The notes under the pieces are model-generated. The model searched no databases. It was not told the DNA's origin and was given only the letters and a program-made list of their open reading frames with translations. A program made the position numbers and the translations under genes. From Spirochaetota bacterium (GTDB lineage: Bacteria; Spirochaetota; UBA4802; UBA5550), in the NCBI GenBank assembly GCA_017999915.1, contig JAGNKX010000018.1:1-64000 (forward strand): a stretch of DNA of 64,000 nt. The letters are read 5' to 3'. Of the stretch, positions 26,109 to 34,188 are shown piece after piece (within the stretch, counting starts at the first letter, position 1; every line of letters begins with the position of its first letter).

Positions 26109-27266
26109 CTAGAACCTGCTGAATTCGTTAATAATGTCGTTACCGATGATGATCTTCATCACCTCGGATGTTCCTTCGTAGATCTCGGTGATCTTGGCGT
26201 CGCGAAAAAAGCGCTCCACCGGGAGGTCCTTGACGTAGCCGTAGCCGCCGAAGACTTGGAGGGCCCGCGTGCACGCCTCCATGGCCGCCGACGAGGCGTA
26301 GTATTTGCACATGGCCGATTCGGTCGAGAAGGGAAGGCCCCTGTCTTTAAGATCGGCCGCGCGGTAGATCAGGAGGCGCGCCGCTTCGAGGCTGGTCCGC
26401 ATGTCGGCCAGCATGAAGGAGATGGCCTGGAACGTGCCGATGGGCCGGTCAAACTGCTTCCTCTCCATTGCGTAGGTCGCTGCCGCCGTATAGGCCGCGG
26501 TCCCGATGCCGAGGGCCTGGGCCGCGATGCCGATCCGGCCCATGTCGAGGGTCTGCATCGATATCTTGAACCCGTCCTCGACCCGGCCCAGAACGTTTTC
26601 CCGGGGAACGCGCACGTTGTTGAAAAAGAGCTCGGAAACCATATTGCCGCGCATGCCCATCATGTCCTCGATCTTGCCCACTTCGAAGCCTTTCATCGAT
26701 TTTTCCACGATGAATATGGCGATGCCCCTGGTTTTCTTCGCGCGGTCCACCGACGCGGCCACGAGGAAAAGATCGCCGACGCCTCCGTTGGTCACGAAGG
26801 CCTTCTGGCCGTTAAGGATGTAGTGATCCCCGTCAGGGACCGCCGTGGTCTGGATCGACGCCGCGTCGGAGCCTGACTGGGGCTCCGTTACGGTGAAGCC
26901 GCCGATCTTTCCGCCTGTGGCGAGGTCCGGGGCGTAGCGCTCTATCTGCTCCTTTGTACCGAACTTGAGGAGCGGCGCCAGGCACACGGAATTGTGCACG
27001 GTGACGCCGAGGCCCACGGCCGCGCTCACCCGGGAGATCTCTTCGATCACAAGGCAATAGCTCACCGAGTCGAGTTCGGCGCCGCCGCAGGAGGCCGGGG
27101 CCTGGATGCCCCAGATGTTGAGCCTTCCCATTTCACGGACTATGTCGGGAGGGAGCGGTTTTGATTCCCGGTCGAGGTAATTCGACCATTCATCGAGAAC
27201 CTCGGTGGCGAATTTCCTCATGCTTTTCCGGATCATCAGCTGAGATTTTGACAGGGAAAAATTCAT
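26109..27266 (-). CDS. Acyl-CoA dehydrogenase (ETF-operon)
   Basis: Second acyl-CoA dehydrogenase, 385 residues from ATG 27266 (MNFSLSKSQLMIRKSMRKFA). Landmarks are FTVTEPQSGSDAASIQTTAV, RKQFDRPIGTFQAISFMLAD, and catalytic Glu in FRDAKITEIYEGTSEVMKI. It is first of an operon with etfB and etfA, so it donates electrons to that ETF. An in-frame ATG 13 codons upstream exists, but the shorter form aligns with the usual N terminus. It differs clearly from the enzyme at 21242, so the two likely handle different chain lengths or branched/aryl acyl-CoAs. Confidence 0.93.
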   Translation of the reverse strand: MNFSLSKSQLMIRKSMRKFATEVLDEWSNYLDRESKPLPPDIVREMGRLNIWGIQAPASCGGAELDSVSYCLVIEEISRVSAAVGLGVTVHNSVCLAPLLKFGTKEQIERYAPDLATGGKIGGFTVTEPQSGSDAASIQTTAVPDGDHYILNGQKAFVTNGGVGDLFLVAASVDRAKKTRGIAIFIVEKSMKGFEVGKIEDMMGMRGNMVSELFFNNVRVPRENVLGRVEDGFKISMQTLDMGRIGIAAQALGIGTAAYTAAATYAMERKQFDRPIGTFQAISFMLADMRTSLEAARLLIYRAADLKDRGLPFSTESAMCKYYASSAAMEACTRALQVFGGYGYVKDLPVERFFRDAKITEIYEGTSEVMKIIIGNDIINEFSRF

Positions 27267-27413
27267 GATTATAGAATGAGAAGTAATACAGCGCTTATAT
27301 GTCAAGCAAATTCAAGAAAGATGATTGACACGGGGTATTTATGGATAATTGTATACAGGTTGTATCGAATTGTAATGAGGAATAAAAAGGTACGATATGG
27401 CGGAGGAGGGAAC

Positions 27414-28259
27414 ATGAAAAAGGCACTGCTCGTTATCGGCTTGTTGATTCTCGTCGTTGCCGCGGTCGCTGGCATATTTATCTGGAAAGATTTCCAGAAA
27501 TTTATGGCCATGGAGGTCGTAAAGGTCGATCCGCAGCTCACCGTGTTCATAGGCGGAAGCGGCAATTCCCTTGTCCTCACCTCTGATGACGGCAGGCAGG
27601 CCCTGGTCGTTGACACCAAGATGAGGGGCGCGGCCCAGGAGATGAGGGACACTGTTAAAGCGGAAGATATTATCGTCGTTAATACCCATTCCCATTCAGA
27701 CCACACCGCCGGTAATACTATCTACCCGAAGGCGAAAATTATCGCCGGCGCCTATGATAAAAATGAATGGGACGTGGCTTCCGATAAAAGCAGGTACCCG
27801 GACATAACCCTGAAGCCGGGCGAGGAAAAGGAGCTGAAGATAGGCAAGGAAACGGTCATCCTGCGCAACATGGGAAGGGCCCATACCACCAATGACGTTG
27901 TGGTGTATATAAAGAACAGGAAGTTCCTCGTCACCGGCGATCTCATATTCCTCGACATGCATCCGGCCGTTATTGCCAAAAGCGGCGCCAACGTTTCCCT
28001 CTGGATAAAGGCCCTGGAGGATCTCAAGGATCGCTATGACATAGAGAAACTGGTCCCGGGGCATGGTAAGCTCTCCGATAGGAACGCCCTCGTGGTCATG
28101 AAAGAGTATTTTACTTCGATCGGCGACGGAATCGGGAATAAAGAAAGACTGGCCGAGCTCAAGAAGAAGTATGAAGGATACTTTTCATTGCCCGGTATGA
28201 CCGGTTTTGACCGAACCGTGAAATTCATTGAGAATGAGAAGAAAAGCTCTGGGAAGTAA
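27414..28259 (+). CDS. MBL-fold metallohydrolase, membrane-anchored
   Basis: 281 residues. Residues 1-24 form a hydrophobic anchor or uncleaved signal (KKALLVIGLLILVVAAVAGIF), so the enzyme probably faces the periplasm. The metallo-beta-lactamase core has the zinc-binding motif NTHSHSDHTAGN (HxHxDH), then LVTGDLIFLDMHP (metal-bridging Asp) and LVPGHGKLSDRNAL (His). Family members hydrolyse thioesters, lactams, lactones or glutathione adducts. The substrate here is unknown. GGAGGAGGG directly precedes ATG 27414, so the upstream in-frame codons from 27276 are not used. Confidence 0.85.
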   Translation: MKKALLVIGLLILVVAAVAGIFIWKDFQKFMAMEVVKVDPQLTVFIGGSGNSLVLTSDDGRQALVVDTKMRGAAQEMRDTVKAEDIIVVNTHSHSDHTAGNTIYPKAKIIAGAYDKNEWDVASDKSRYPDITLKPGEEKELKIGKETVILRNMGRAHTTNDVVVYIKNRKFLVTGDLIFLDMHPAVIAKSGANVSLWIKALEDLKDRYDIEKLVPGHGKLSDRNALVVMKEYFTSIGDGIGNKERLAELKKKYEGYFSLPGMTGFDRTVKFIENEKKSSGK

Positions 28260-28330
28260 CATTCCTCTATGGGCGGATGTATAATCATCCGGATGGAATA
28301 GCGCAAATAAAACATGTAAGGCATGGAACA

Positions 28331-29227
28331 ATGGCACAGGTGACTGCAAAAGGGGAATTCTCCAAAAGTAAATCAGCGTTAATATGCCTTGGGGCATACG
28401 GCGCCGCTCTCACAGTCGCGGTGCTAATTGTCCTTTTTCTGCATGATTTCAATGACATCGCTGCGGCCTTCTTCGCCGATGTGGCTGCAACCGTGGTGAT
28501 TTTCCTGTTCAGCGTGGGAATGAATAATTCCAGCATGTACGATCCCTACTGGAGCGTGGCCCCCCTGCCCATCGCCCTCTATTGGGCCCTGGGGCGTGAG
28601 TATGGACCGGTCTCCTACAGAGGGGTCATTGTGATCTTACTCGTGCTGCTGTGGGGAGCCAGGCTCACCTATAACTGGTACCGTCAGTGGAAGGGCCTTG
28701 TCCACGAAGACTGGCGCTATGCCGATTTCAGGAATAAAACGGGCCGTCTATACTGGCCCATCAGCTTTCTCGGCATTCATTTGTTCCCGACGGTGATGGT
28801 ATTCCTCGGATGCCTTTCGATGTACCCGGTCATGAGCGCCGGCAATACTGAGCTTGGATTCCTTGACGGCGTGGCTCTTTTTATCACTGTCAGCGCTATC
28901 ATTATAGAAACGATGGCGGATAAACAGCTCAACCGGTTCGTGACAGGCAAACCGCCGAAAGATGCCATTCTTTCCTCCGGTCTCTGGGCATACTCGCGCC
29001 ATCCCAATTACTTCGGCGAGATCTCTTTCTGGTGGGGGCTCTTCCTCTTTTCGCTGGCGGCAGACGGTTTTCGTTGGTGGATCATCGTGGGTCCCCTTGC
29101 CATCACTATCATGTTCCTTACCGTCAGCATCCCGATGATGGAAAAGCGGATGCTGAGCAGCAGGCCCCATTATGCGGAGCGGCAGAGGTCGGTTTCAAGA
29201 CTGGTGCCGTGGTTTCGTAAAAAGTAG
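28331..29227 (+). CDS. DUF1295 membrane protein (steroid 5-alpha-reductase/ICMT-like)
   Basis: 298 residues with about seven membrane helices. The C-terminal motif SRHPNYFGEISFWWGLFLFS is the NAD(P)H/SAM-binding signature shared by DUF1295 proteins, steroid 5-alpha-reductases and isoprenylcysteine methyltransferases. An internal YNWYRQWKGLVHEDWRYADF is also typical of DUF1295. It probably reduces an enone in a lipid or sterol-like substrate, but this is family-level inference. I use ATG 28331; the frame is open from 28277. It follows the MBL gene by about 70 nt and is probably co-transcribed. Confidence 0.8.
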   Translation: MAQVTAKGEFSKSKSALICLGAYGAALTVAVLIVLFLHDFNDIAAAFFADVAATVVIFLFSVGMNNSSMYDPYWSVAPLPIALYWALGREYGPVSYRGVIVILLVLLWGARLTYNWYRQWKGLVHEDWRYADFRNKTGRLYWPISFLGIHLFPTVMVFLGCLSMYPVMSAGNTELGFLDGVALFITVSAIIIETMADKQLNRFVTGKPPKDAILSSGLWAYSRHPNYFGEISFWWGLFLFSLAADGFRWWIIVGPLAITIMFLTVSIPMMEKRMLSSRPHYAERQRSVSRLVPWFRKK

Positions 29228-29345
29228 AATTTACCGCACATGAACCGATAAAAATCTGTCTCCCCATCGAATTCATCGCAGGTATTTCAACCGATAACTA
29301 TCGTTCCCCAGCCAATGAAGATAGGGGGTCAGAGCCGATAACTAT

Positions 29346-29378
29346 CCTTCCCCCGCCGCCTTCGGCGGCGGGGGAAGG
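29346..29378. repeat. Perfect 15-bp GC hairpin with 3-nt loop
   Basis: Left arm CCTTCCCCCGCCGCC, loop TTC, right arm its exact complement. It is extremely stable but lacks an immediate T-tract (T-run only from 29395). It overlaps the second copy of a 19-nt direct repeat. It may stop transcription after the DUF1295 gene or be a repeat element. Confidence 0.6.
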
Positions 29379-29420
29379 AATCCACCCGCCATCATTTTTT
29401 TATAAATTTACTTGACACAT

Positions 29421-29452
29421 AAACACTGTTTGTAATGGTAAACATTGTTTAC
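29421..29452. promoter_or_regulatory. Two AAACAYTGTTT palindromes, probable operator pair
   Basis: AAACACTGTTT (29421-29431) and GTAAACATTGTTTAC (29438-29452) share the palindrome AAAC-N3-GTTT. TTGACA lies at 29412-29417, just upstream, and again at 29484-29489. The form resembles published sites of TetR-type fatty-acid regulators such as PsrA (CAAAC-N2-4-GTTTG), which would suit the acyl-CoA ligase gene downstream. The regulator is not known. Confidence 0.5.
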
Positions 29453-29548
29453 ATGTCGATTGATATACAACCTCTATATATCATTGACAGTATTTGGACA
29501 GAAACTTAAGGTGTTATTATTGAACAAATTCAAGATGAGTGTATAGCT

Positions 29549-31690
29549 ATGATAGATGTAATGGAAAAAGAATCAATCAGCAGAAAATCAACCAATGATC
29601 TTGGTAAATTCTTTTATCCTGAAAGCCTTGTTGTGATCGGGGTATCGATCAAGAGGCTGAACCTTGGACAGATCATTGTGTCAAACAATCAGCGCATCGG
29701 GTGCAAGGCCCGTGTATACGGCGTAGGCAGGGATGCCGGGGATCTCAATGGTATTCCTGTCTTTAACAGCGTCAAGGATCTTCCGGAAGTCCCCGATGTC
29801 GCCATCATCATAACACCGGCTAAAACCGTACCCGATATCATGCGCGCCTGCGCGGAAAAGGGGATAAAACATATAGTCATCGAATCAGGGGGGTTCAGCG
29901 AATTTTCCGCAAGCAACCGCTCCCTGGAAAAGGAAGTTTTATCAATCGCCCGTGAGAACGGCATACGCCTCATCGGTCCAAATTGCATTGGCACCATATG
30001 CCTGGAGCACCGCCTGATGATGCCCTTTGTCTTTTCGCAGAGCAGCGGCGTCCAGATCGGCTCAGTGTCCATCGTCACGCAGAGCGGCGGCGTCGGCGAC
30101 ACGCTCCTCAAGATCGTCGTGGAGAACCAGGTCTTTTTCAATAAATTCATCGCCACCGGGAACAAGCTGGACCTCGACGAGGTGGATTTTCTCGAATACC
30201 TGATACAGGATGAGTCCACGAAGGCCATCATCATGTACCTTGAGGGCTTTTCCCGGGGGAGGGCCTTTTTCGAGGCGGCCATGAAGTCGCCCAAGCCGAT
30301 CATAGTGTTCAAGTCGAACCGCTATCCCCTGAGCGCGAAAATCGCCCAGTCCCACACCGCGGCCCTTTCCGCGAGCGACGAAGTGGTAAGCGCCGCGCTG
30401 CAGCAGGCGGCGGTGATCAGGGTGAACGGCGAGGACGAGCTCATGGTAGCGGCGAAGTCCCTGAAGATGCCGCCGATCAGGGGGAAGCGCCTGGCCGTAC
30501 TCTCGCGGTCGGGAGGGCACGCCGTCGTGACGGTGGATGCCTGCGCACAGTATGGCTTGGACCTGGTCGAGTTCCCCGCCGAATTTTTAAAGAAGATAGG
30601 GACCCTTTACAATACCAACGTCATCGCCCACCAGAATCCCCTTGACCTGGGCGAAATATTCGATTACACGATCTTCACAAGGATACTCGAGGAAACCATC
30701 AGTCTTGAAGGCATTGATGGCCTCATTTTCAACCATAACTATCAATCAAATTATGAGGCGCAGATGTCCAGGACCTTCCTGGACGGCGTGAAGGAGCTCG
30801 TCGAAAAGCACCAGCGCCCGGTGGCAATAACCCTCATATCCGACGCGAAAGAAGTGCTCGATGTCACCATGAACCATCCCTATCCGACATTTTCAGTCAC
30901 CCACCATGCGGTCCAGGCCCTCTGGAACACCCTCGATTACATTCAGCGGAAAGAAAAGCGCGATAACCGCGGCGTTCCGGAATCGTTCCCGGTGCGGTGG
31001 GAAGAGATCGAGAAGATAAGAAACAAGTGCAGAAACGACGGGCGAATACCCCTTACCGATGAGGCACTCGCAATATGCGCGGCAACGTCAATGGAGCCGA
31101 CACGCTACGCTGTCGTTAAGAATGCGAAGGAATTACAGGGAATCGACCTGCGCTATCCCGTGGCGGTGAAGCTCCTTTCGCGGGACGCGTCGCACAAGAC
31201 CGACGTGGGCGGCGTTAAGCTGAACCTGTCGTCGCCGCAGGAAGCAATGGCGGCCGTTGAGGAAATGTCCAGGTCGGTGCGGGAAATGAATAAAAGCATC
31301 TCCATTGACGGATTTATCCTTCAAGAAATGGCCCCGAAGGGAGAGGAATTTTTCATCGGGGCGCGCCATGACGGCTCCTTCGGCCCCATCATCATGGTCG
31401 GCATGGGGGGCGTTTTCATCGAGCTTTTCAAGGACCGTTCGATCAGGCTGGCACCGGTCACCAGGAACGAGGCTGAAGACATGGTCAGGCAGCTCAAGGC
31501 TTTCCCGCTCCTGAACGGATACCGGGGACGGCCGGCCCTGGATGTGAGGGCCCTGGTCGACTGCATCTGCAAGGTTTCGAACCTGATTTCCGGCGCCCTT
31601 TACATCGACGAGATCGACCTCAACCCGGTCATTCTCCATCCTGCGGGACAGGGCGTATCCATCGTCGATTCGCGGGTCTTTTTCAGATAG
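29549..31690 (+). CDS. Acetate-CoA ligase (ADP-forming), fused alpha-beta
   Basis: A 713-residue ACD-type enzyme that converts acyl-CoA + ADP + Pi to acid + CoA + ATP, or the reverse. Domains in order: CoA-binding (ESLVVIGVSIKRLNLGQIIV, residues 24-150), ligase-CoA with GPNCIGTICLEHR and TQSGGVGDTLL, and the phospho-His loop AQSHTAALSASDEVV. A second flavodoxin-like domain (RLAVLSRSGGHAVVTVDAC) and a C-terminal ATP-grasp (about 490-713, RYPVAVKLLSRDASHKTDVG, MVGMGGVFIELFKDRSIRLA, LYIDEIDLNPVIL) complete it. All parts for catalysis are present, in contrast to the protein at 4831. No ribosome site is obvious at ATG 29549. A transcription terminator follows at 31751. Confidence 0.93.
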   Translation: MIDVMEKESISRKSTNDLGKFFYPESLVVIGVSIKRLNLGQIIVSNNQRIGCKARVYGVGRDAGDLNGIPVFNSVKDLPEVPDVAIIITPAKTVPDIMRACAEKGIKHIVIESGGFSEFSASNRSLEKEVLSIARENGIRLIGPNCIGTICLEHRLMMPFVFSQSSGVQIGSVSIVTQSGGVGDTLLKIVVENQVFFNKFIATGNKLDLDEVDFLEYLIQDESTKAIIMYLEGFSRGRAFFEAAMKSPKPIIVFKSNRYPLSAKIAQSHTAALSASDEVVSAALQQAAVIRVNGEDELMVAAKSLKMPPIRGKRLAVLSRSGGHAVVTVDACAQYGLDLVEFPAEFLKKIGTLYNTNVIAHQNPLDLGEIFDYTIFTRILEETISLEGIDGLIFNHNYQSNYEAQMSRTFLDGVKELVEKHQRPVAITLISDAKEVLDVTMNHPYPTFSVTHHAVQALWNTLDYIQRKEKRDNRGVPESFPVRWEEIEKIRNKCRNDGRIPLTDEALAICAATSMEPTRYAVVKNAKELQGIDLRYPVAVKLLSRDASHKTDVGGVKLNLSSPQEAMAAVEEMSRSVREMNKSISIDGFILQEMAPKGEEFFIGARHDGSFGPIIMVGMGGVFIELFKDRSIRLAPVTRNEAEDMVRQLKAFPLLNGYRGRPALDVRALVDCICKVSNLISGALYIDEIDLNPVILHPAGQGVSIVDSRVFFR

Positions 31691-31750
31691 CGGCATCGGC
31701 CCGGTCATCGCAGAGAAGACTCCATAGACCGCAGCAACATAGGGACGATA

Positions 31751-31783
31751 AAATACCCCGCAGCAAAATGCGGGGTATTTTGT
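31751..31783. terminator. Rho-independent terminator, possibly bidirectional
   Basis: A perfect 12-bp stem, AAATACCCCGCA paired with TGCGGGGTATTT around loop GCAAAA, with T-rich sequence on one side and A-rich on the other. It lies 60 bp after the ligase stop codon. Confidence 0.85.
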
Positions 31784-31835
31784 GGCATACTGTTTTGCGC
31801 GGAGTGTTAAAAATGATTCGACCCGTAAAAATTTA

Positions 31836-31863
31836 TTGACGTACTTCTCCGAACGTGTAAGAT
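31836..31863 (+). promoter_or_regulatory. Promoter for the Tim44-like gene
   Basis: TTGACG (31836-31841), 16-nt spacer, TAAGAT (31858-31863), 49 nt before the start codon and after the upstream terminator. Confidence 0.5.
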
Positions 31864-31911
31864 ATTTTTTTACGATAAGGCCGCATTGATCTTGAATCAA
31901 GAGGTGCCGCA

Positions 31912-33510
31912 ATGAAGACAAAATCGCCTGCCAGGATTCTGCTTGCCTCGCTCATAATTCTTGCAACAGCGCTCTATTTCGTTCTCATTACAACAGACGC
32001 TTTTTCAAGGGCCGGTAGGGGCGGCAGCTACCGTTCCAGCTCAAGCTCCCGGTCGTCCAGCTCATCAAGGTCTTATTCCGGCAGTTCCAGCAGGAGTACC
32101 TCATCGAGATCATGGAGCAGTTCTTCGGGTAGAACCCATACCTATATTCCGCCCTACAGCTCCACGCACACCAGTTCGGGATCAGGCACGAGCGGCACTA
32201 CCGGAACAACCGACACATCCACGTCCTCGGACGAACCAGGCTGGATTTGGGTCATCATCGCCTTGATAATCATTTTTGGCGGCATCGGCCTGGTCATATA
32301 TTTCATCGTGAAAGTGATCAAAAAAATTCTGGGCATTGCCGGCGCCGGGGCGAAGGCCGGCTTTGACGATTCAGCGCCCACACAATATGAATTCCCGCAG
32401 GCCATTGCGGAGCGCCTGAAGGCCGATGACCCGGAATTCTCTCCGGAAAAGTTCATGGAGAAGGGTAAGACCATTGCGGAACGGCTCCAGCAGGCCTGGT
32501 CCGACGGCGACATGATCCCGGTCCGCAACTATGTCTCACAGGGGATCTTCAACCGCTTCAGGCTCCAGCTCGAGCTGATGGTGGAGGATGAGGGGGTCAG
32601 GAACCTGGTGTCCGATTACAAGGTCATGAAGGTTTCGGTCCTTGCCCTGAGCGCGTCGAAGAGCTACCAGACCCTCCACGTGGGCCTCTTTGCCTCGGCC
32701 CGTGACGTGACGGTCGCCGCCGGAGCCTCGGAGGAACAAAAGCAGAAGGCCCTGGCGGCGACGCCCAAGGAGGCCTTCACCGAGGTCTATTCCTTCACCA
32801 GGAAACTGGGCGTTAAGACCAACACCAGTAAGGACTGGCTGAAGGGGGAATGCCCCAACTGCGGCTATGTCCCGGATAATTTCAGCGAAAACAACAAGTG
32901 TAAAAGCTGCGGTTCGATATACAACTCCGGCGAATTCGACTGGGTTCTCTCCGAGATAACCCAGCGGGAAGAATGGAAGGAGGATTCGTCGCGCGACATC
33001 GAGGGCCTGGCTGAGCTGGAAGGGAGCAATCTTTCCATAAACAGGGAAGTCATCGAGGACCGCGCGTCATATCTCTTCTGGCGCTGGATATATGCCCGCA
33101 TAAAGGGAACCTCGGCGCCCCTCGCCAGGGACGCTTCGCCCGGATTCATCAAGGGATTCGATCCGAAGCCTCACAAAATGTACGATATAGCCGTGGGCGC
33201 CGTTGACCTCATGGCGGTGGCGCTCCAGGGCGAGGAGGCGGTGGCTAGCGTCAAGGTCCTCTGGAGCAGGGCCGCCCAGAAGGGCGCTGAACCGTACCAC
33301 CAGGAGCACCTGTTCACGCTTACAATGCCGGTGGCCCTCAAGAACCCCTACGGCCTGGCCGATCACAGCTGCGATAACTGCGGGGCGCCTCTGCCCGAGA
33401 CGGACGCGTTGAAATGCTCCTACTGCGGAAGCGATCTGCCGGCCGCGGTAAGCGACTGGCTTCTGGCGAAGATCGAAACAATTAACTGGGAAGAGGGAGA
33501 AGGGGCCTAG
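31912..33510 (+). CDS. Tim44-like domain membrane protein with zinc ribbons
   Basis: 532 residues. A signal or first membrane helix (residues 8-31) leads into a low-complexity Ser/Arg/Thr segment (about 36-100), probably periplasmic, then a second membrane helix (WVIIALIIIFGGIGLVIYFI, near 115). The rest is cytoplasmic: a Tim44/MRPL45-like fold (FSPEKFMEKGKTIAERLQQA, VRNYVSQGIFNRFRLQLELM), which in other proteins binds membranes. A zinc ribbon follows (CPNCGY...CKSCGS, about 310-335), and a second lies near the C terminus (CDNCGAPLP...CSYCGS). GAGGTGCCGCA precedes the ATG. The role is unknown; it may be a membrane scaffold. Confidence 0.75.
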   Translation: MKTKSPARILLASLIILATALYFVLITTDAFSRAGRGGSYRSSSSSRSSSSSRSYSGSSSRSTSSRSWSSSSGRTHTYIPPYSSTHTSSGSGTSGTTGTTDTSTSSDEPGWIWVIIALIIIFGGIGLVIYFIVKVIKKILGIAGAGAKAGFDDSAPTQYEFPQAIAERLKADDPEFSPEKFMEKGKTIAERLQQAWSDGDMIPVRNYVSQGIFNRFRLQLELMVEDEGVRNLVSDYKVMKVSVLALSASKSYQTLHVGLFASARDVTVAAGASEEQKQKALAATPKEAFTEVYSFTRKLGVKTNTSKDWLKGECPNCGYVPDNFSENNKCKSCGSIYNSGEFDWVLSEITQREEWKEDSSRDIEGLAELEGSNLSINREVIEDRASYLFWRWIYARIKGTSAPLARDASPGFIKGFDPKPHKMYDIAVGAVDLMAVALQGEEAVASVKVLWSRAAQKGAEPYHQEHLFTLTMPVALKNPYGLADHSCDNCGAPLPETDALKCSYCGSDLPAAVSDWLLAKIETINWEEGEGA

Positions 33511-33518
33511 CAACCGTC

Positions 33519-33914
33519 ATGGATACAGCGACACAAGTTATCATATTCATCGTTGCGTTGTTGTTCTCGGCCGGATTCCTCGCGCTGGTGATCGTGCTGG
33601 TCCCGGCGATCCGCGAGCTGAAAACGCTCTTCATCGACTTGCAAAAGACTTCCACCGAGGCCAGGGAGCTCGTGGAGGAAATGAAGAAAATAAGCGCCAA
33701 CGTGGAGGGGAAGCTGGAAGGGATCGACGGCATGATCGCCAATTCCCAGAAAATAGCGGCCAATGTCGGCAGGGCCTATTCGATGCTGAATAATTCCGTG
33801 CTGAAGGATACGGTGCTTAAAAATATCGAATGGCTGGCCATGATCCCGGCCGTACTCCTGGGATGGAAAGCGGTCAGCAAGATCAAAAGGAGGAAGGATG
33901 AGCGACAACAATGA
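33519..33914 (+). CDS. DUF948-type single-pass membrane protein
   Basis: 131 residues. One N-terminal membrane helix (VIIFIVALLFSAGFLALVIV, 7-26) is followed by an amphipathic coiled-coil (LFIDLQKTSTEARELVEEMK), then a second hydrophobic patch and a basic tail (KIKRRKDERQQ). This is the layout of DUF948 proteins, often encoded with YtxH proteins as here. It begins 8 nt after the Tim44-like gene and overlaps the next gene by 17 nt, so translation is probably coupled. Function is unknown, possibly general stress. Confidence 0.75.
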   Translation: MDTATQVIIFIVALLFSAGFLALVIVLVPAIRELKTLFIDLQKTSTEARELVEEMKKISANVEGKLEGIDGMIANSQKIAANVGRAYSMLNNSVLKDTVLKNIEWLAMIPAVLLGWKAVSKIKRRKDERQQ

Positions 33915-34179
33915 CGGCCTCAAGACTCTCATGACCTTTATCGTCGGAGCTGCGGTGGGAGCGGTTTTCGGCGCCCTCTTCGCGCCTAAGCCGGGCAGGG
34001 AGCTCCGGGAAGATGTGCGCGAGTTCGCGGATAAACTCGCCGAAGACGCGAAATCGGAATACGTGAAAATGAGCGCCAGGGCGAAGGATGTCGGCGAAAA
34101 GGCGAAGCATTTCGCAGAGGAGACGAAAAGCCGGTTCCGCAAGGGCGAGAGCGGAGAAGAGTCCGGGCCGGCGACCTAG
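33898..34179 (+). CDS. YtxH-like stress protein
   Basis: 93 residues. It has the glycine-zipper-like membrane segment FIVGAAVGAVFGALFAPKPG (14-33) followed directly by GRELREDV and a charged amphipathic helix, the signature of YtxH/gas-vesicle-like proteins. The start is ATG 33898 inside the preceding gene, preceded by AGGAGG. It is last in a three-gene unit with the Tim44-like and DUF948 genes. It converges with the AI-2E-type transporter, 9 nt apart. Confidence 0.8.
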   Translation: MSDNNDGLKTLMTFIVGAAVGAVFGALFAPKPGRELREDVREFADKLAEDAKSEYVKMSARAKDVGEKAKHFAEETKSRFRKGESGEESGPAT

Positions 34180-34188
34180 GCCGCCGGA

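Larger units (their letters stand above)
29228..29548. other. Intergenic region upstream of the ADP-forming ligase
   Basis: A 321-bp spacer with a short direct repeat (CCGATAACTATCGTTCCCC near 29290 and CCGATAACTATCCTTCCCC near 29335), a long GC hairpin and two AAACAYTGTTT palindromes with TTGACA boxes. The hairpin and palindromes are listed separately. No gene is seen. Confidence 0.6.
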
